A stretch of 64,000 bases of DNA from Seminavis robusta. Its lineage: Eukaryota; Bacillariophyta; Bacillariophyceae; Naviculales; Naviculaceae. The notes below the pieces were generated by a model, which saw only the letters and a program-made list of their open reading frames with translations, did no database searches and was not told the DNA's origin. The translations under genes were made by a program, and so were the position numbers. Positions 19,458-30,217 of this stretch are shown in pieces; the first letter of the stretch is position 1; every line of letters starts with the position of its first letter. The DNA lies in the NCBI GenBank assembly GCA_903772945.1, contig CAICTM010000136.1:1-64000 (forward strand), written 5' to 3'.

Positions 19458-20760
19458 AGTTAAGGACTTTGTACTTTGGCTGACCGTACTTTGCTGTGCT
19501 GATACTGTTGTAATTCACAGTATCGTTGACATGTATGATGAGGGACACGTGCGTTTTCCCTTCGATGTTTTGTTGGATTAGTCGTTGGCGACTTTCCTTA
19601 ATGTACTTCCGTTGCTTCGAACGGACGTTGGAATCGCGTCACGATTGAACACAGCTGTGCGGCGTGCACCAAGGTGGTATGAACGTGGCATTCATTGCAA
19701 AGCGCACCGCCGGTGAGGACTCCCATCCCAGGATCCATTCACGAGGTCGTCTTGGCACTTGATGTTTGATAACAGCGATCAAGTTACGTATGGTTTGATG
19801 AGCACGCTCGACCATAGAGTTGGTTGGGGTTACGCGTGTGATGAACTTGCGACGAAGTTCCATATTCATCCCGGATGTCTTTTCGACCTCTGCGGGAACG
19901 TCCGTCCTCTATCCATGATAACACTCAGCAGGCCATGGATACCGAGTAAGCCAACGTTTGTTCTAGGACGATGGCTACTTCGTCTGCTGCCTTGGAGCAG
20001 TCTCGTCAATCTCGAACCATGGTTACGGGATCATCATTTCAAGCAATGAAGTGTGCCAGAATTCTTTTTCTTGGGATCCCGACGTTGTAAGGGCTATCAG
20101 GTCAAAAACATACTTTCCAAAGGATCTCCTCGCAAGCTCTTGGAGGCATCAAGGAAGAACACCGCGCCACGTCATATTGCAGCGATTGTCGGGAAGGAAC
20201 TTTTCTGTCCTATGTAGAATGGAGCACATCCCGCTTCGAACATGTCCTGGAAGACGTCATACGCTACGATACATCTTCCATAGATGTATCCAAACAAGGT
20301 GGTGGCAGTAAGGTTCAGACTCACACGCGATGAAGTTATGAGGACGCAGCTAATATCTCAGTTTAAGGGTTCATAAAGATATCTAGGATATTACAAACAC
20401 ATATGTAACAGTAGTCGCTGGCTCCACAGCGTCGCCTTATCTGGTCCCGCGTGCGTACGATATGCATAGTTTGGTGGTAGAGAGGCCTCGTATCGAAAAC
20501 CTGTGAATTAAGCCCAACGTGCACGTCGGTCTCATTCCAATTCTATCCGCATAATGTTATGGATTCGGGTCCATCTTGTCAGTAGATTTGGTGTGAGGCG
20601 GACTCTCCAAGGGAAGGGCACGCAGAGCGCACACGATCCGACTGAACGGAGAGCTCTGTAGCCGCCCCTACATGCCTTTGGGCGGCCGGGAAAGAACGTC
20701 CACATTACCGACAGCATGGCTCTTAAACTGTTTACCACATAGAGAGCGACATTCCAACAT
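19458..20760 (-). pseudogene. Ty3/gypsy-type pol relic (RNase H end and integrase)
   Basis: Reading the minus strand from high to low coordinates, the RNase H end motif appears as GNVDVLSRPP (20735-20667). Then come integrase core pieces (LTRYPWP; TPTNSMVERAHQTIRN with the conserved Glu; AVRFAMNATF), then FNRDAIPTSVRS, and a C-terminal block with QRLIQQNIEGKTH and VNDTVNYN. These lie in several different frames with many stops, so the copy is long dead. RNase H before integrase is the Ty3/gypsy order, not Ty1/copia. Neither LTRs nor the RT core was located. Confidence 0.65.
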
Positions 20761-21240
20761 TTTGAGCGATTATGCGTGCCACAGAAACGAGGCCGTCCTT
20801 GTCGCTCATATAATACACGCATCTGATGGGTGCCCGATAATAGGGCTTAGTAGTCCGTGTTCGGTAGGACTGGAAGTCTTAACCCCATAGATCCCTTTAC
20901 TACCGCAACTCAAGCTACTCCCACAAACCTAGCAGCAACCGCAGCAGCCTGTACGCCTACATGTATAACATTATGAAACATCGCTTTTGAACCGACAAGC
21001 GTGCGAAGAAGCAGTGCAGAGCTTAGGAAGCTTTCAAGGATAACCATATTTGTTTGTACCGGTACTAAGCATCCCCGTTCAGTGTAATCTCACTGGCACC
21101 ATCAACGTCCTTTCAGGAGCACAGTATCGTCCGGATTCTAACCTTTGTGGCAATCCATCACCGAACCTCCAGCACCTCCAGGTACTAGCACTGTAAAACA
21201 GTCATCAACAGTGGTAATGAAAGGGCCGGAAATCACGAAT

Positions 21241-21879
21241 TGCCCTCAAACCTACCACTAGCAAAGCTGAGGGCCTTTTGTGAAACTTTTTGTGTGTGTG
21301 TGTGTCGCGTACATATGGTCCGGTTTCCCTTGCAAGGTTAAGGCTAGCGAGCACACCAGATACATATGGTACGGTTTCCCTTGCAAGGTTAAGGCTACCT
21401 GTAGCCGACAAACCTTAACCCTTCCGTTCCTTGGCCTTTAGAAAAATGCAAGTTGAGGGCACTAGCCTCCGGCTGGCTGTCATTTTATGAATCCAACCAA
21501 ATTGATCAATTCGAAACCAAAATATAAAGAACAGGCAGCCGTAGGCTAGTGCCCTCAACTAGCATTTATCTAAAGGCAAAGGTTTCATTTTTTATTGTAT
21601 GTTAATCAGTCGCGTTGATAAGCCTAGCTTTAATCTTACTAGGGAAATTCGCTTTGAGCTGCCGGTACGGTACTGTAGCCTTAACCTTGCAAAGGAAATT
21701 GCACCCTATGTACTGGTAGCCTTAACCTTGAAAGGGAAACAGCACCATATGTACGCGACAACACGACAGTCGACGCACACACAACACACCACACACACAC
21801 ACACGAGCGAGCACACACACACACCACACAAGATAAAGTTCAAAAAGGCCCTCAGCTTGCTAGCTGGTAGTTGAGGGCA
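21241..21879. repeat. foldback element with nested inverted repeats
   Basis: It begins TGCCCTCAA (21241) and ends TTGAGGGCA (21871-21879). The arms match over long stretches in inverted orientation: GCTGAGGGCCTTTT against AAAAGGCCCTCAGC, ACATATGGT...TTTCCCTTGCAAGGTTAAGGCTA against its complement (twice in each arm, near 21312-21400 and 21680-21757), and TG-rich against CA-rich tracts. A second inverted pair, CCTTTAG...TTGAGGGCACTAGCC (from about 21435) against GGCTAGTGCCCTCAA (ending about 21576), is nested inside. There is no coding capacity, consistent with a foldback or MITE-type non-autonomous DNA transposon. Confidence 0.7.
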
Positions 21880-22045
21880 AACCGAAACCAAAGTATATAA
21901 TTGAAACCTAAATATAAAATCGAAACCAAATTACTATGGTAATTAACTAGTAAAGTCAAGCTGAAACCAAAATATAAGATCGAAACCAAAATATAAAACC
22001 GAAAGCTAAATATAAAATCGAAACACAAGTATAAATCGGAATTTG
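21880..22045 (+). repeat. degenerate AT-rich tandem repeat
   Basis: About eight imperfect copies of an 18-19 base unit based on ATCGAAACCAAAATATAAA follow the foldback element. A copy of the same word also occurs inside it (about 21508-21527), so the array may have grown from the element's own sequence. Confidence 0.65.
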
Positions 22046-22654
22046 GTGTAAATTGCCATTTCGGGCCCTTTCAATTGAAACAAATCTTTTTGGAAAAAGA
22101 AAAATCAAATCACTCTTTTAAAAAAATCTTTTGAGAAGCGCCGCCACGTGGAAGGAAACCTCGCACGTTCCGAAATGTCTTGGCGTCTCAATTGGCTTGC
22201 ATAGCTCCTGCATTGGGGAGTTGGCTTATTTTTACTGGGTTCTTGTCGCGTGGCGGCATTTTGGCATCAAGCTTGACACCCACACATCATCACATTTGCT
22301 TTGAATTTGGAACTGCAACTCTCCGAAGCTGCTAGAAGCCAAACTCGTTTTGAGGTACCAGCGGTAAACTTCTAAAGAAAGGTAAGGCCTCACCTCAATA
22401 GAGTTCAAACGCTGCGAAGAAAAAAACCAAGAGGACAGGAGGATCAAGGATGGAAATGCGCCGCAGAGTCTCGAAACTAGCCGATTGTTAGCGCAACGGG
22501 ACGATAGTTTGTTGGGACTTTGGGAGAGCCAATCATTTACCACCGCTTTAATTTTTGCCTCTTTCTTTTCCGCACGGGTTCACCACAATCATCCTTTCAA
22601 AGTTCCAACATCGAACACAGTCATTCTCAACCTGCAGCCAGCAAATCATCAACC

Positions 22655-23389
22655 ATGGGCTCTTTCCAATCCAAAACTTCTGGACCACAAATCCATTCTC
22701 CTCGCCACTCTTCCATTGGTGGCCGTCTTCACATTGATTCTCCAGGAATCAACAGCAACCGATCCTTGCGTTCTCGCAACAGCTTTGCCAGCCCTGGCTC
22801 CAACCGGGCTTCCAGCACCGGACGGTTGCCCGTAGGAGAAACGACTCCTCTAGTAGCCAAAGCAGAAAATGTTGTGGCAGTACAACATGGCAGTCCCCCC
22901 TTGATGGTTTGGATTGGACCTGCCTTGGTATGTGCTCTTGCATATGCCTTGTACAATATCTTTATCAAAAAGGGTTCTGCATCCATCAATCCCATTTTGG
23001 GAGGCGTTATTCTCCAGTTTGTTGCTGCAATTCTTGGCTGTGTCCTCTTGGGAGGTGTTATCTTATACAATACTCAACTTGCTCAGGGTGGAGCTGAAGG
23101 CGATGATGAGGAGGATTTTTTAGAGTGGGATTGGACTGGTGTGAAATGGGCCATCCTGGCAGGATTTGCTGTGGGTGCTGCAGAAATGATTTCCTTTTGT
23201 GTGAGTGGTATGGGTGTCCAGGCAATGCAATCTATTCCAATTATCATTGGTGGCAGTGTCATGTTTGGAACTGTTTTGGGACACCTGGCGTTGGGAGAGA
23301 CACTGACGCCTCGAGGGTGGAGTGGAGTTCTCCTGATTGCTATAGGAATCAGCTTTGTTGGAATGGACGATGAAGGCGAAGGTGTTTAA
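22655..23389 (+). CDS. DMT/EamA-like membrane transporter, five-helix type
   Basis: This is a 244-residue protein. The ATG at 22655 has a good context (ACCATGG). The upstream in-frame ATG-like start at 22520 would add a Ser-rich, poorly coding extension, so I reject it. Residues 1-75 are a polar Ser/Arg/Gly-rich cytosolic tail. Then come five hydrophobic helices: VWIGPALVCALAYALYNIFI; the ILGGVILQFVAAILG region; the WAILAGFAVGAAEMISF region; the IPIIIGGSVMFGTVLG region; and a last helix near GVLLIAIGISFVGM. An acidic loop (GDDEEDF) lies between helices 2 and 3. The SINPILG and GETLTPRGW motifs fit the drug/metabolite transporter superfamily. The substrate is unknown. It converges with the next gene. 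Confidence 0.65.
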   Translation: MGSFQSKTSGPQIHSPRHSSIGGRLHIDSPGINSNRSLRSRNSFASPGSNRASSTGRLPVGETTPLVAKAENVVAVQHGSPPLMVWIGPALVCALAYALYNIFIKKGSASINPILGGVILQFVAAILGCVLLGGVILYNTQLAQGGAEGDDEEDFLEWDWTGVKWAILAGFAVGAAEMISFCVSGMGVQAMQSIPIIIGGSVMFGTVLGHLALGETLTPRGWSGVLLIAIGISFVGMDDEGEGV

Positions 23390-23675
23390 AAGGTCTCCAA
23401 TCATTTTCTGCTGTGATTTGAGGCGCAGAGAACCAGATGGGCCTCTTCCGTGAAGGACGGAGATATCTCGCACTCTTTTTCGAGTCGATGGTGTACTACA
23501 TGGACTGTATGGTCACTTTGAACCCAGCCAAAATTCAATTCTCATCCCATGCCGTCGGAGATACAAGTCACAGTGATGCGTTTCAGCAGTAAAAAAATGA
23601 CAGGTTGCATCCATTTACACCCAGCTAGCTAGTACCGGCAGGTTGTATGAAAAATTATTTTTTTAAATTGTTTGG

Positions 23676-24887
23676 TCAAAACCTTCGGTCTGCCTGTAGA
23701 TGTTGCTGATCAGGAATATGATACTCACGAGGACAGCCATTTGCAATGGCCCACACTAAAACGTGCTCATGTCCATTTGCTTTGGCCAGCCGGCATGTCG
23801 AACTGTCCCAGGGACAGCCATGATGTCTAGCCCATTTCACCATTTCTAAATGTCCAATGCTAGCAGCAGCAGAACATGTCATGGTATCCCAAGGGCAACC
23901 GTTTGCACGGGCCCACATAAGCAACTCCAGATGTCCACCTCTAGCAGCACTTGCACAAGTCCTGCTGTTCCATGGGCATCCATTCTCGTGCAACCACTTC
24001 AAGATGGCCAAGTGCCCACATTCCGCAGCAGCAGAACATGTTGACTTTGACCATGGGCAGCCTTTTCTCCTTGCCCACATCAGAATGTCCAAATGTCCAC
24101 CTTCTGCACTTTCCGAACAGGTCCTGCTGTCCCACAAGCAACCATTCTCATGAGCCCACTTCAGTATATCAAAATACCCACGTTTTGCAGCATTGGAGCA
24201 TGTGAATCGGTCCCATGGGCATTCATTGTCTCTGGCCCATTTTAGAATTCGCAGATGTCCTCCTTCCGCAGCTGCCGCACAGACTTCTTCACTCCAAGGG
24301 CAACCATGCTGTCGTGCCCATGTTAGTAATTCGAAATGCCCATGCCGAGCAGCATGTGCGCATGTGAATTGATCCCACGGGCAACCGTTGTCTCTAGCCC
24401 ATTGTAGGGCATGCAAATGCCCACCTTCCGCCGCAGCACTGCAGGTATCAGGACACCAAGGACAACCATTCTGATGAGCCCAAATCAGAACATCCAAATG
24501 GCCATATCTGGCGGCATTTTTGCAGGTCCTGACATCCCATGAGAATCCCTTTTCCCTGGCCCATTGAAGAACCAGAAGATTCCCTACTTTGGAAATTTCC
24601 ATACAAACATCATCGTCGTGAGGGGTTCGATTCTGTGATTTATTATCGGACAGCCAGAATTGGGCACATGGCACATTGTAAAAGCCTGCGCTGTAGAATG
24701 TTTCCCGACCAGTTATTGGGAATATCGAAAACATGATACTCCCATTTGGAGGATTTTGCACACTACGGCAGTATTCTTGGTAGAGCTTCCTCAATTGCTT
24801 GTTGACAGCACCGACAAAGGCATTCTGGCCCATGCCGAGAAAAGGGAGAATCTGTTTGACCCAAACATCCTTCTTGTCCAATAACAT
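23676..24887 (-). CDS. GCPW-repeat (ankyrin-like) protein with F-box-like N-terminus
   Basis: This is a 403-residue frame. The first ATG is at 24887; the frame stays open to about 25046 without an ATG. Residues 1-45 (DVWVKQILPFLGMGQNAFVG) resemble the F-box-like head seen on related algal proteins. The rest is about eleven repeats of 26-27 residues built on GHLxxLxWAxxNGCPW followed by xxTCxxAAxx. Such units are often annotated as ankyrin in diatoms and large viruses, although they are shorter than the 33-residue ankyrin repeat. The role is presumably protein-protein interaction. It is divergent from PSF2, sharing a 415-bp upstream region. Confidence 0.75.
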   Translation of the reverse strand: MLLDKKDVWVKQILPFLGMGQNAFVGAVNKQLRKLYQEYCRSVQNPPNGSIMFSIFPITGRETFYSAGFYNVPCAQFWLSDNKSQNRTPHDDDVCMEISKVGNLLVLQWAREKGFSWDVRTCKNAARYGHLDVLIWAHQNGCPWCPDTCSAAAEGGHLHALQWARDNGCPWDQFTCAHAARHGHFELLTWARQHGCPWSEEVCAAAAEGGHLRILKWARDNECPWDRFTCSNAAKRGYFDILKWAHENGCLWDSRTCSESAEGGHLDILMWARRKGCPWSKSTCSAAAECGHLAILKWLHENGCPWNSRTCASAARGGHLELLMWARANGCPWDTMTCSAAASIGHLEMVKWARHHGCPWDSSTCRLAKANGHEHVLVWAIANGCPREYHIPDQQHLQADRRF

Positions 24888-25302
24888 GGTTTTTGTCTGG
24901 TTGGATTCGATTTCAGCTCCTTCAATACTTTCGTTTTCTTGCGACGTGCCAGTGATAGAGAGCTCCTGGTCTTCGCAACTCCACAACGGTGCTATCTGGC
25001 TGGACCTCCTTTGGACCAGCGGACTGGAGTTGCAGCCAACAAGCTACTAGCTATCATGAACATCAGAACATGCGAAGGTGCGTGACAACGGAGGGCTTCA
25101 GTCACGCTAAATGCAGTCATGAGTACGGTAGGCCCGCTCGACTGCATCCAATGACGGTCCTCTTCTTCTCTTGCCATCTTGCTACTGTACCAGGTAGCTT
25201 GCCATCATCCATCATCCATCATTCGCCTCAGCAAGCGCTTGAACCATAACGAAGCAATTAATTTGAGTGACAGTCTTTCAGTCAAGCATACAGAACTCTA
25301 CC

Positions 25303-26067
25303 ATGTCCTCTCGTCTTGGCAAGCAGAATGCGATTGAGTTGTCTAGTTTCCGGTCTGCCTTTTTGGCGGATGACAGTTTGGTGACAATCATTCCCGACTT
25401 TGACTATTCTCATGACATTCCTCTCATGTCAGGGTCCGCCAAGGTGGGCCCTTTTCGGGCAGGTATTCCTACAGAGGTTCCTCTCTGGTTCGCCCTGATG
25501 CTCCAACAACGATCCCTCTGTTCCCTCAAAGTCTTGGACTGGCTGGCCACGGAAAACTTGACAAATGTCAAGCAGCACGAAACCACACAGACCACTCTGG
25601 CGCCTACTACCAGCACTACCAATACTACTACCAATGACAATGACGGCGCTACTTTACCCTTTTACTATGCCGAATTGGGGCAACGCTTTGTATCCGCAAA
25701 ATCACATTCACAAGCCGCACAAGCTCCCAAGGCCTCTCGTCTCTTGTTGCAAGATATCGCTCAAGTCCGTCTCGACAAGTTGCGACAACAATTCCAACAA
25801 CTCACTCGGCAGCAAATGGCCAATCCCAACATTTGTGTGGCGGTTCCTGGAATTGCCAGTGCCGAATTGGCCACCCTCAAGCCACTCATTACACAGGCAC
25901 TCAATGATCAACGATTCTTGGCGACATCTGCTGCTTCTGATGCTGCCGCAATCAAGAAGAAACAACCCGTGGAGGACAGTATAGAATCACAGAGTCAAGA
26001 AGAACCCGTGCCTGGAAGCAACAACAACAATACCTTGCGCAGCCGTATTCGTCGTTTGAGACGATAG
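25303..26067 (+). CDS. PSF2: GINS complex subunit PSF2
   Basis: This is a 254-residue protein. The ATG at 25303 lies in a CTACCATGT context; the upstream in-frame GTG at 25267 is not needed. The N-terminal core ADDSLVTIIPDF, GPFRAG, the diagnostic IPTEVPLWFALMLQQRS and DWL match eukaryotic PSF2. After a Thr/Asn-rich insertion (about residues 88-118) the helical part YYAELGQRF...LLLQDIAQVRLDKLRQQ is conserved. The tail is basic (RSRIRRLRR). GINS (SLD5, PSF1-3) joins CDC45 and MCM2-7 in the CMG replicative helicase in the nucleus. No intron is present. The Thr-rich insertion and the charged C-terminal tail make it longer than human PSF2. Confidence 0.93.
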   Translation: MSSRLGKQNAIELSSFRSAFLADDSLVTIIPDFDYSHDIPLMSGSAKVGPFRAGIPTEVPLWFALMLQQRSLCSLKVLDWLATENLTNVKQHETTQTTLAPTTSTTNTTTNDNDGATLPFYYAELGQRFVSAKSHSQAAQAPKASRLLLQDIAQVRLDKLRQQFQQLTRQQMANPNICVAVPGIASAELATLKPLITQALNDQRFLATSAASDAAAIKKKQPVEDSIESQSQEEPVPGSNNNNTLRSRIRRLRR

Positions 26068-27461
26068 TCAGTGGGAACTATATTTACTAAAGAAGAATCC
26101 TCAGAGAGCAAACATAATGTTCACAACACACCAACACACAAAAATCTCTGCTTTACTGGTTGTTACGGTACACAATCATGCCGTCCAAAAGAAAACGAAA
26201 ATTTAGCTTACCCGTCTCTTTAAAGTCATTAGCCTTTGGTCTTGTCTTTCCACCTCACCGCGCGGCGAGAAGGAGCCAGAAACAAGAGGTTGGTCATGGC
26301 GGCTCCATGGGATGCCAAAATGACATGTTGCCGGCTTCTCTCGCCAGTCCGGCTGTTCCCACACCGTAGTACCTTCCATTGTGACTTGCTCCATCTTGAT
26401 GATGATGTCCTTCGAGTATCGTTCTGCCAGAGCCTTTGATGAATAGCGGCAAAGTTAGTTGGTAATCTTGCGTTTGATAAACCAATGTTCAAAAGTTCAT
26501 GATTGCTGCGGGTACTAATGCATGTTCGTCTTTGTGGGCTTTCACTTCACTCTAGACGGCCTGTCGCAGAGCTCTTGGATCGGCTGGACGAGAAAACCAT
26601 TCTGGGGCACGCCAACCTGTTCTCCGTTGTGTTGCAAAGCCGATACCAATGCCTTTCCCTAGTGGAGCGCGCCGATGCTGCGGGTCTGCTGGGGGACTCT
26701 TCCAAGGGCATGTACCGTCGGTCGAAGCAAGCTGGTGTGGGCGGCAAGGCAGCAAGATCAGAGAGGTCGTCCAAAAAACAAATTTGAGAATAGGCCGTCC
26801 TCCAATCGAGTCACGGTGATCCAAAAACCGATCCTGGATTATGGGTTGCTTTCCAGTTCTCGTTGAAAAGAACGACAAACAGAGAAAGGTCGTCTGAGCT
26901 GCTGCTTGAAGGAAAAGTCCCATTTTGAATCTTTATGTCGTCATTATTGTCCATGTAAGAACAAAGACCAGCTTCCATTTAGCCAGACAGGCCAGCAAAT
27001 GGTTGACTGCTGTTGTACGACATGGTGGTGGAGGTGAAGTTGGCTTCCAGGGAGAGATGGCATTCGGGATTGGACAGGGGGCAGTCTAGGCTTTGCCTTC
27101 CTTGGTGGCGGCGTGAGTGCTTTGGTACCGTACCGGTGTGAGAGGTTCTGGTGGTAGAGTTGGTTGGTGCTGGAGGTTCCGTGGTGTCATTGTCACTTGG
27201 ACGACAGAGGTGCTGCTGGCACTGATAGAGGTGCTGCTGGCACTGGTTGTCTCTCCATTGCCTCTGTTCGTGGGATCTTTTGGCTGACTATCCATTATAA
27301 TTCATCTAGTCTACTAAGTAGTAGCAGTTCCCTGAAAGTCTATTAGAACAATCGTAAATCAGTAAAGTGTCATGCCATTCGCTGGAGCAATTCGTTCCAG
27401 GGTTTCCTCTTCCCCGGAGGATATGAAGCCCTTCTTGAAAAACTACCCTTCTGGAAACACA
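26068..27461. other. intergenic interval with a possible decayed histidine phosphatase
   Basis: On the minus strand a frame at 26229-26492 contains HVILASHGAAMTNLL, like the C-terminal catalytic SHG block of histidine phosphatases. A neighbouring frame carries AERYSKDIIIKMEQ, and another near 26600-26680 carries GKALVSALQHNGEQV. The N-terminal RHG motif was not found and the frames do not join. A Ser/Thr-rich 69-codon frame starts at an ATG at 27295. I do not call a gene. Confidence 0.3.
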
Positions 27462-29800
27462 TCAATCTTCGTGTTGGTGTGGTGGTAACCCGAGAATTCG
27501 ACAAACATCGTTGCACTCGTGAGTTTCAAAGAATGCTTTGATGCCCTTCTCGCCTCGGTCTGTTCGACCCAGATCCATGTTACTGTGCGATAGGGCATGG
27601 TGGCTCTTCTTCTTCCGATGAATGGCTGGGTCAGTCAGCATGTAGCAGCGGGTACCATCCGGTTTGACTTGCAACACACCCTGGAGGTCAACTACAAGAA
27701 ACTGCCTCTTGCTATTCTCATACGTAAAATGACTGAATGCAGGAGGAAACTGCTGCTCTGCAAGACTGAAGCTGGTGCCACCATCGGGTGCCCATTTCTT
27801 GGTGCTGTCCATAATCCCATCGTCCTGTTCATCTTCATCCTCCTCTTCGTCTTCGCTTCCTTCTTCAATTGCGCCAAGGCCACCGCTGAAGCCACCCTGA
27901 AATGCGTTTCTCTGTTCACTGAAGTCTGACCCGTCAACAAAACTGCGGAGGGAGGCACCACCCGAGCCGCCTTCTCTCCTGACGAAGCCCATGTTGTTTG
28001 AATACTTGGAATAGGTTCCTTCTAGCATGGGCTCAACAAGGAGATTGAGTTCCTTCGTGCCTTCGCGAAGCTCCACCACAAGAGGGTCCAAAAAGTGAAA
28101 TCTGGGCACAGACTTCAGAAAATCATGGGCGTCCGCGGCAAAGTGTGTGGACACCTCGTCCAGAGCAAGGTTGAATTTGTCGGCGAATCGCTGTGCCAAG
28201 GCCTGTGTTCTCATGAACTGTCGGTGGTAATCCATTCTGTCAGTGTATGTACCTTTCTTCTCAACGAATCGAGACTCTTTCGCAACCATTTTTGGTCCAA
28301 TAAAGCTTTGCTGCTCATCAAGCCATCGAAACTTTCGGACCAACCGCTCTGCACCCTCGCCAAACGCAAATTTTTCACCGCAACCGAGAACGACGGAAGT
28401 CTTTTTGGAATCAAGTGTTTAGCACGTCGATCGTCCAGCCACTCAAGACATTCGTGTGATCCCTGATGAGTGTATAGGGCGCGTTGACAACCCTGTGAGT
28501 TGCAAAAGAGGCATGCCTTGCAGCGACGACAAAGTTGACCTTTGCTGTTGTTTGCACTAATATCAATGTCTCCGACAACTTGATAGCATGCCACACAACG
28601 GGGGTCCATAATGTAGACAAAGTCATCCTTCCTGGTACTCCAGCTCCAGATACGGATGACATAGTTTGAGAAGCTCGAACTTTGAAAGGTGTCCCAATCC
28701 TCACCCAGCACCAGGTCGTCTGGTGCATTGCTCCTTTCTCGTCTAATGTCTGTGCGGACAGATTTGACTTTGCCGGTCGCGATATCAGTAATCTCTGTCT
28801 TTGTCGTTGTCAAGGATGTGACAAGGCTAGTTATGATGCTTGATAGACTGTCCGTGTCAAGTGATGGCTTGTTGAATGATGCCACGGATCCAAATTGTTT
28901 GGCTTCTTCTACCATGGCTTCGAGTGTCGAGAAATCTTCATCCTTGTCTGCCATACCAATACATGAGATAGTCAATCGCCGCCCAAATTTGGAGGCAATG
29001 GTTCCAAATCTGGCGGCAAAGTCTCCATGATCAGAAGGTTTCCCGTCAGAGAAGAACATCAGTGACAGCGAGCAGCTACCAAGTTTATTAGCATCAAGAA
29101 GGTACTCAGCCATCTCCAATGCTGGCATGTAATTACCCCCGCCACTTGGTCTATGCTCGGACCATTCTCGCTTGTCAACCAGTTCATTGTATAGCACCCA
29201 GTCCATTGGCTCGCAAACCAAGACAATTTCGGCATCTTCTTTCATGCACACCACACTCACAACATCCGTACTGGAACACGATCCTGATTCTAGCTGACGC
29301 TTGACAAAATCCCGAGCCAAAATCATCCACACGCCATCTGAACGGCACCTTGCTCCATTCACATCATCCCGCCGCATGGACCCTGACATGTCAATTACCA
29401 AAACCGAGTGGCTCGTCCATTTTGTCCTTGTTTCTAGCATTTTCTCTCGGATTTTAGCGTGGGCATGCCTCATGACATCGGTCTCATATTCCGTCTTTTT
29501 GGCCAACATGATGGGCTGGGCACATTTGGTTCCCGACTCTAGAGAGGCAATGTCACGAGATGTAAATGAGGTGATTTCGTAGCAACGGTTCGGGTCATAT
29601 ATGAAAACTACTCCACCGTACGTGTACTTGATGCGTCCTTTTTTAGCCGGCTCTGCCATACCATAGCGTCTCGCACGCTGCAAGTCAATCTTTTGGATGT
29701 TGCGTTCGACGCGGCGCTCCTGACCATGAACCCCAGAGAGCAATGACGACATTTCCGTGGCCAGGGCCGCCGGGTCAGTGTCATGATCTGATTTTGTCAT
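27462..29800 (-). CDS. VWA-domain alpha-kinase (VWKA-like), one-base frameshift
   Basis: The ATG at 29800 starts the frame. A von Willebrand A domain (about residues 130-340) has the MIDAS DMSGS, a Thr site region and FSDGKPSD. A Cys-rich linker follows (CRRCKACLFCNSQGCQ). The alpha-kinase domain begins FGEGAERLVRKFRWLDE, then GPKMVAKESRF, NLLVEPML, FLVVDLQGVL and LTDP, and ends with the zinc module HECNDVCRILGL. The first frame covers the VWA and linker. The kinase is one base off, and the switch falls at a five-A run on the coding strand (28402-28406). One extra A would make 2340 nt and a 779-residue protein. An acidic insertion (EEGSEDEEEDEDEQ) lies within the kinase. It is related in layout to Dictyostelium VwkA, a Ser/Thr kinase. 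The break may be an assembly error or a real lesion. The 5' side is divergent from the next gene. Confidence 0.82.
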
Positions 29801-30217
29801 TCTTCTTTCCTGGTTCACAGATGATAGATAGGATCAGATTGAGGCGACTATCAAGTCCGCTTCGTTGAGGCCTCCAGAGTAGAAGAGGACCTCATGGCGT
29901 TGTCGGGTTGAGCTGAAGCGTCCCAGTATGGAGTGCATTGCCGTACCGTTTCGAAATATTCGGACACTGAGCTGGCCATGTTTCGAAGCTCAGTCCGTGA
30001 CTATTCGTCAGTCACGTTTTGAGCACTCAAGACCTACGCTAGAGATCGAAACCAGACGAAGTTGGCGATGCTGCCGTTAGCCCAGGTGCTTGACCAGATG
30101 CGGGTCTTGGGAAGGAAAGATTCGATTCGAAGCAAATGTTGTTGTACCTTGCAGCTATCCCAACATTTCTGGATGTAGATGGTACCGGTACTGTAGTACA
30201 CCCATCCAACCAAGAAG

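Noticed and set aside
18000-22000. CRISPR array or bacterial operon
   Set aside because: The tandem repeats here are contiguous or degenerate without regular unique spacers, and the window is eukaryotic.
26160-26780. histidine phosphatase gene
   Set aside because: A SHG-like C-terminal motif is visible, but the RHG N-terminal motif and a continuous or spliced frame are missing, so it is left as a remark on the interval.
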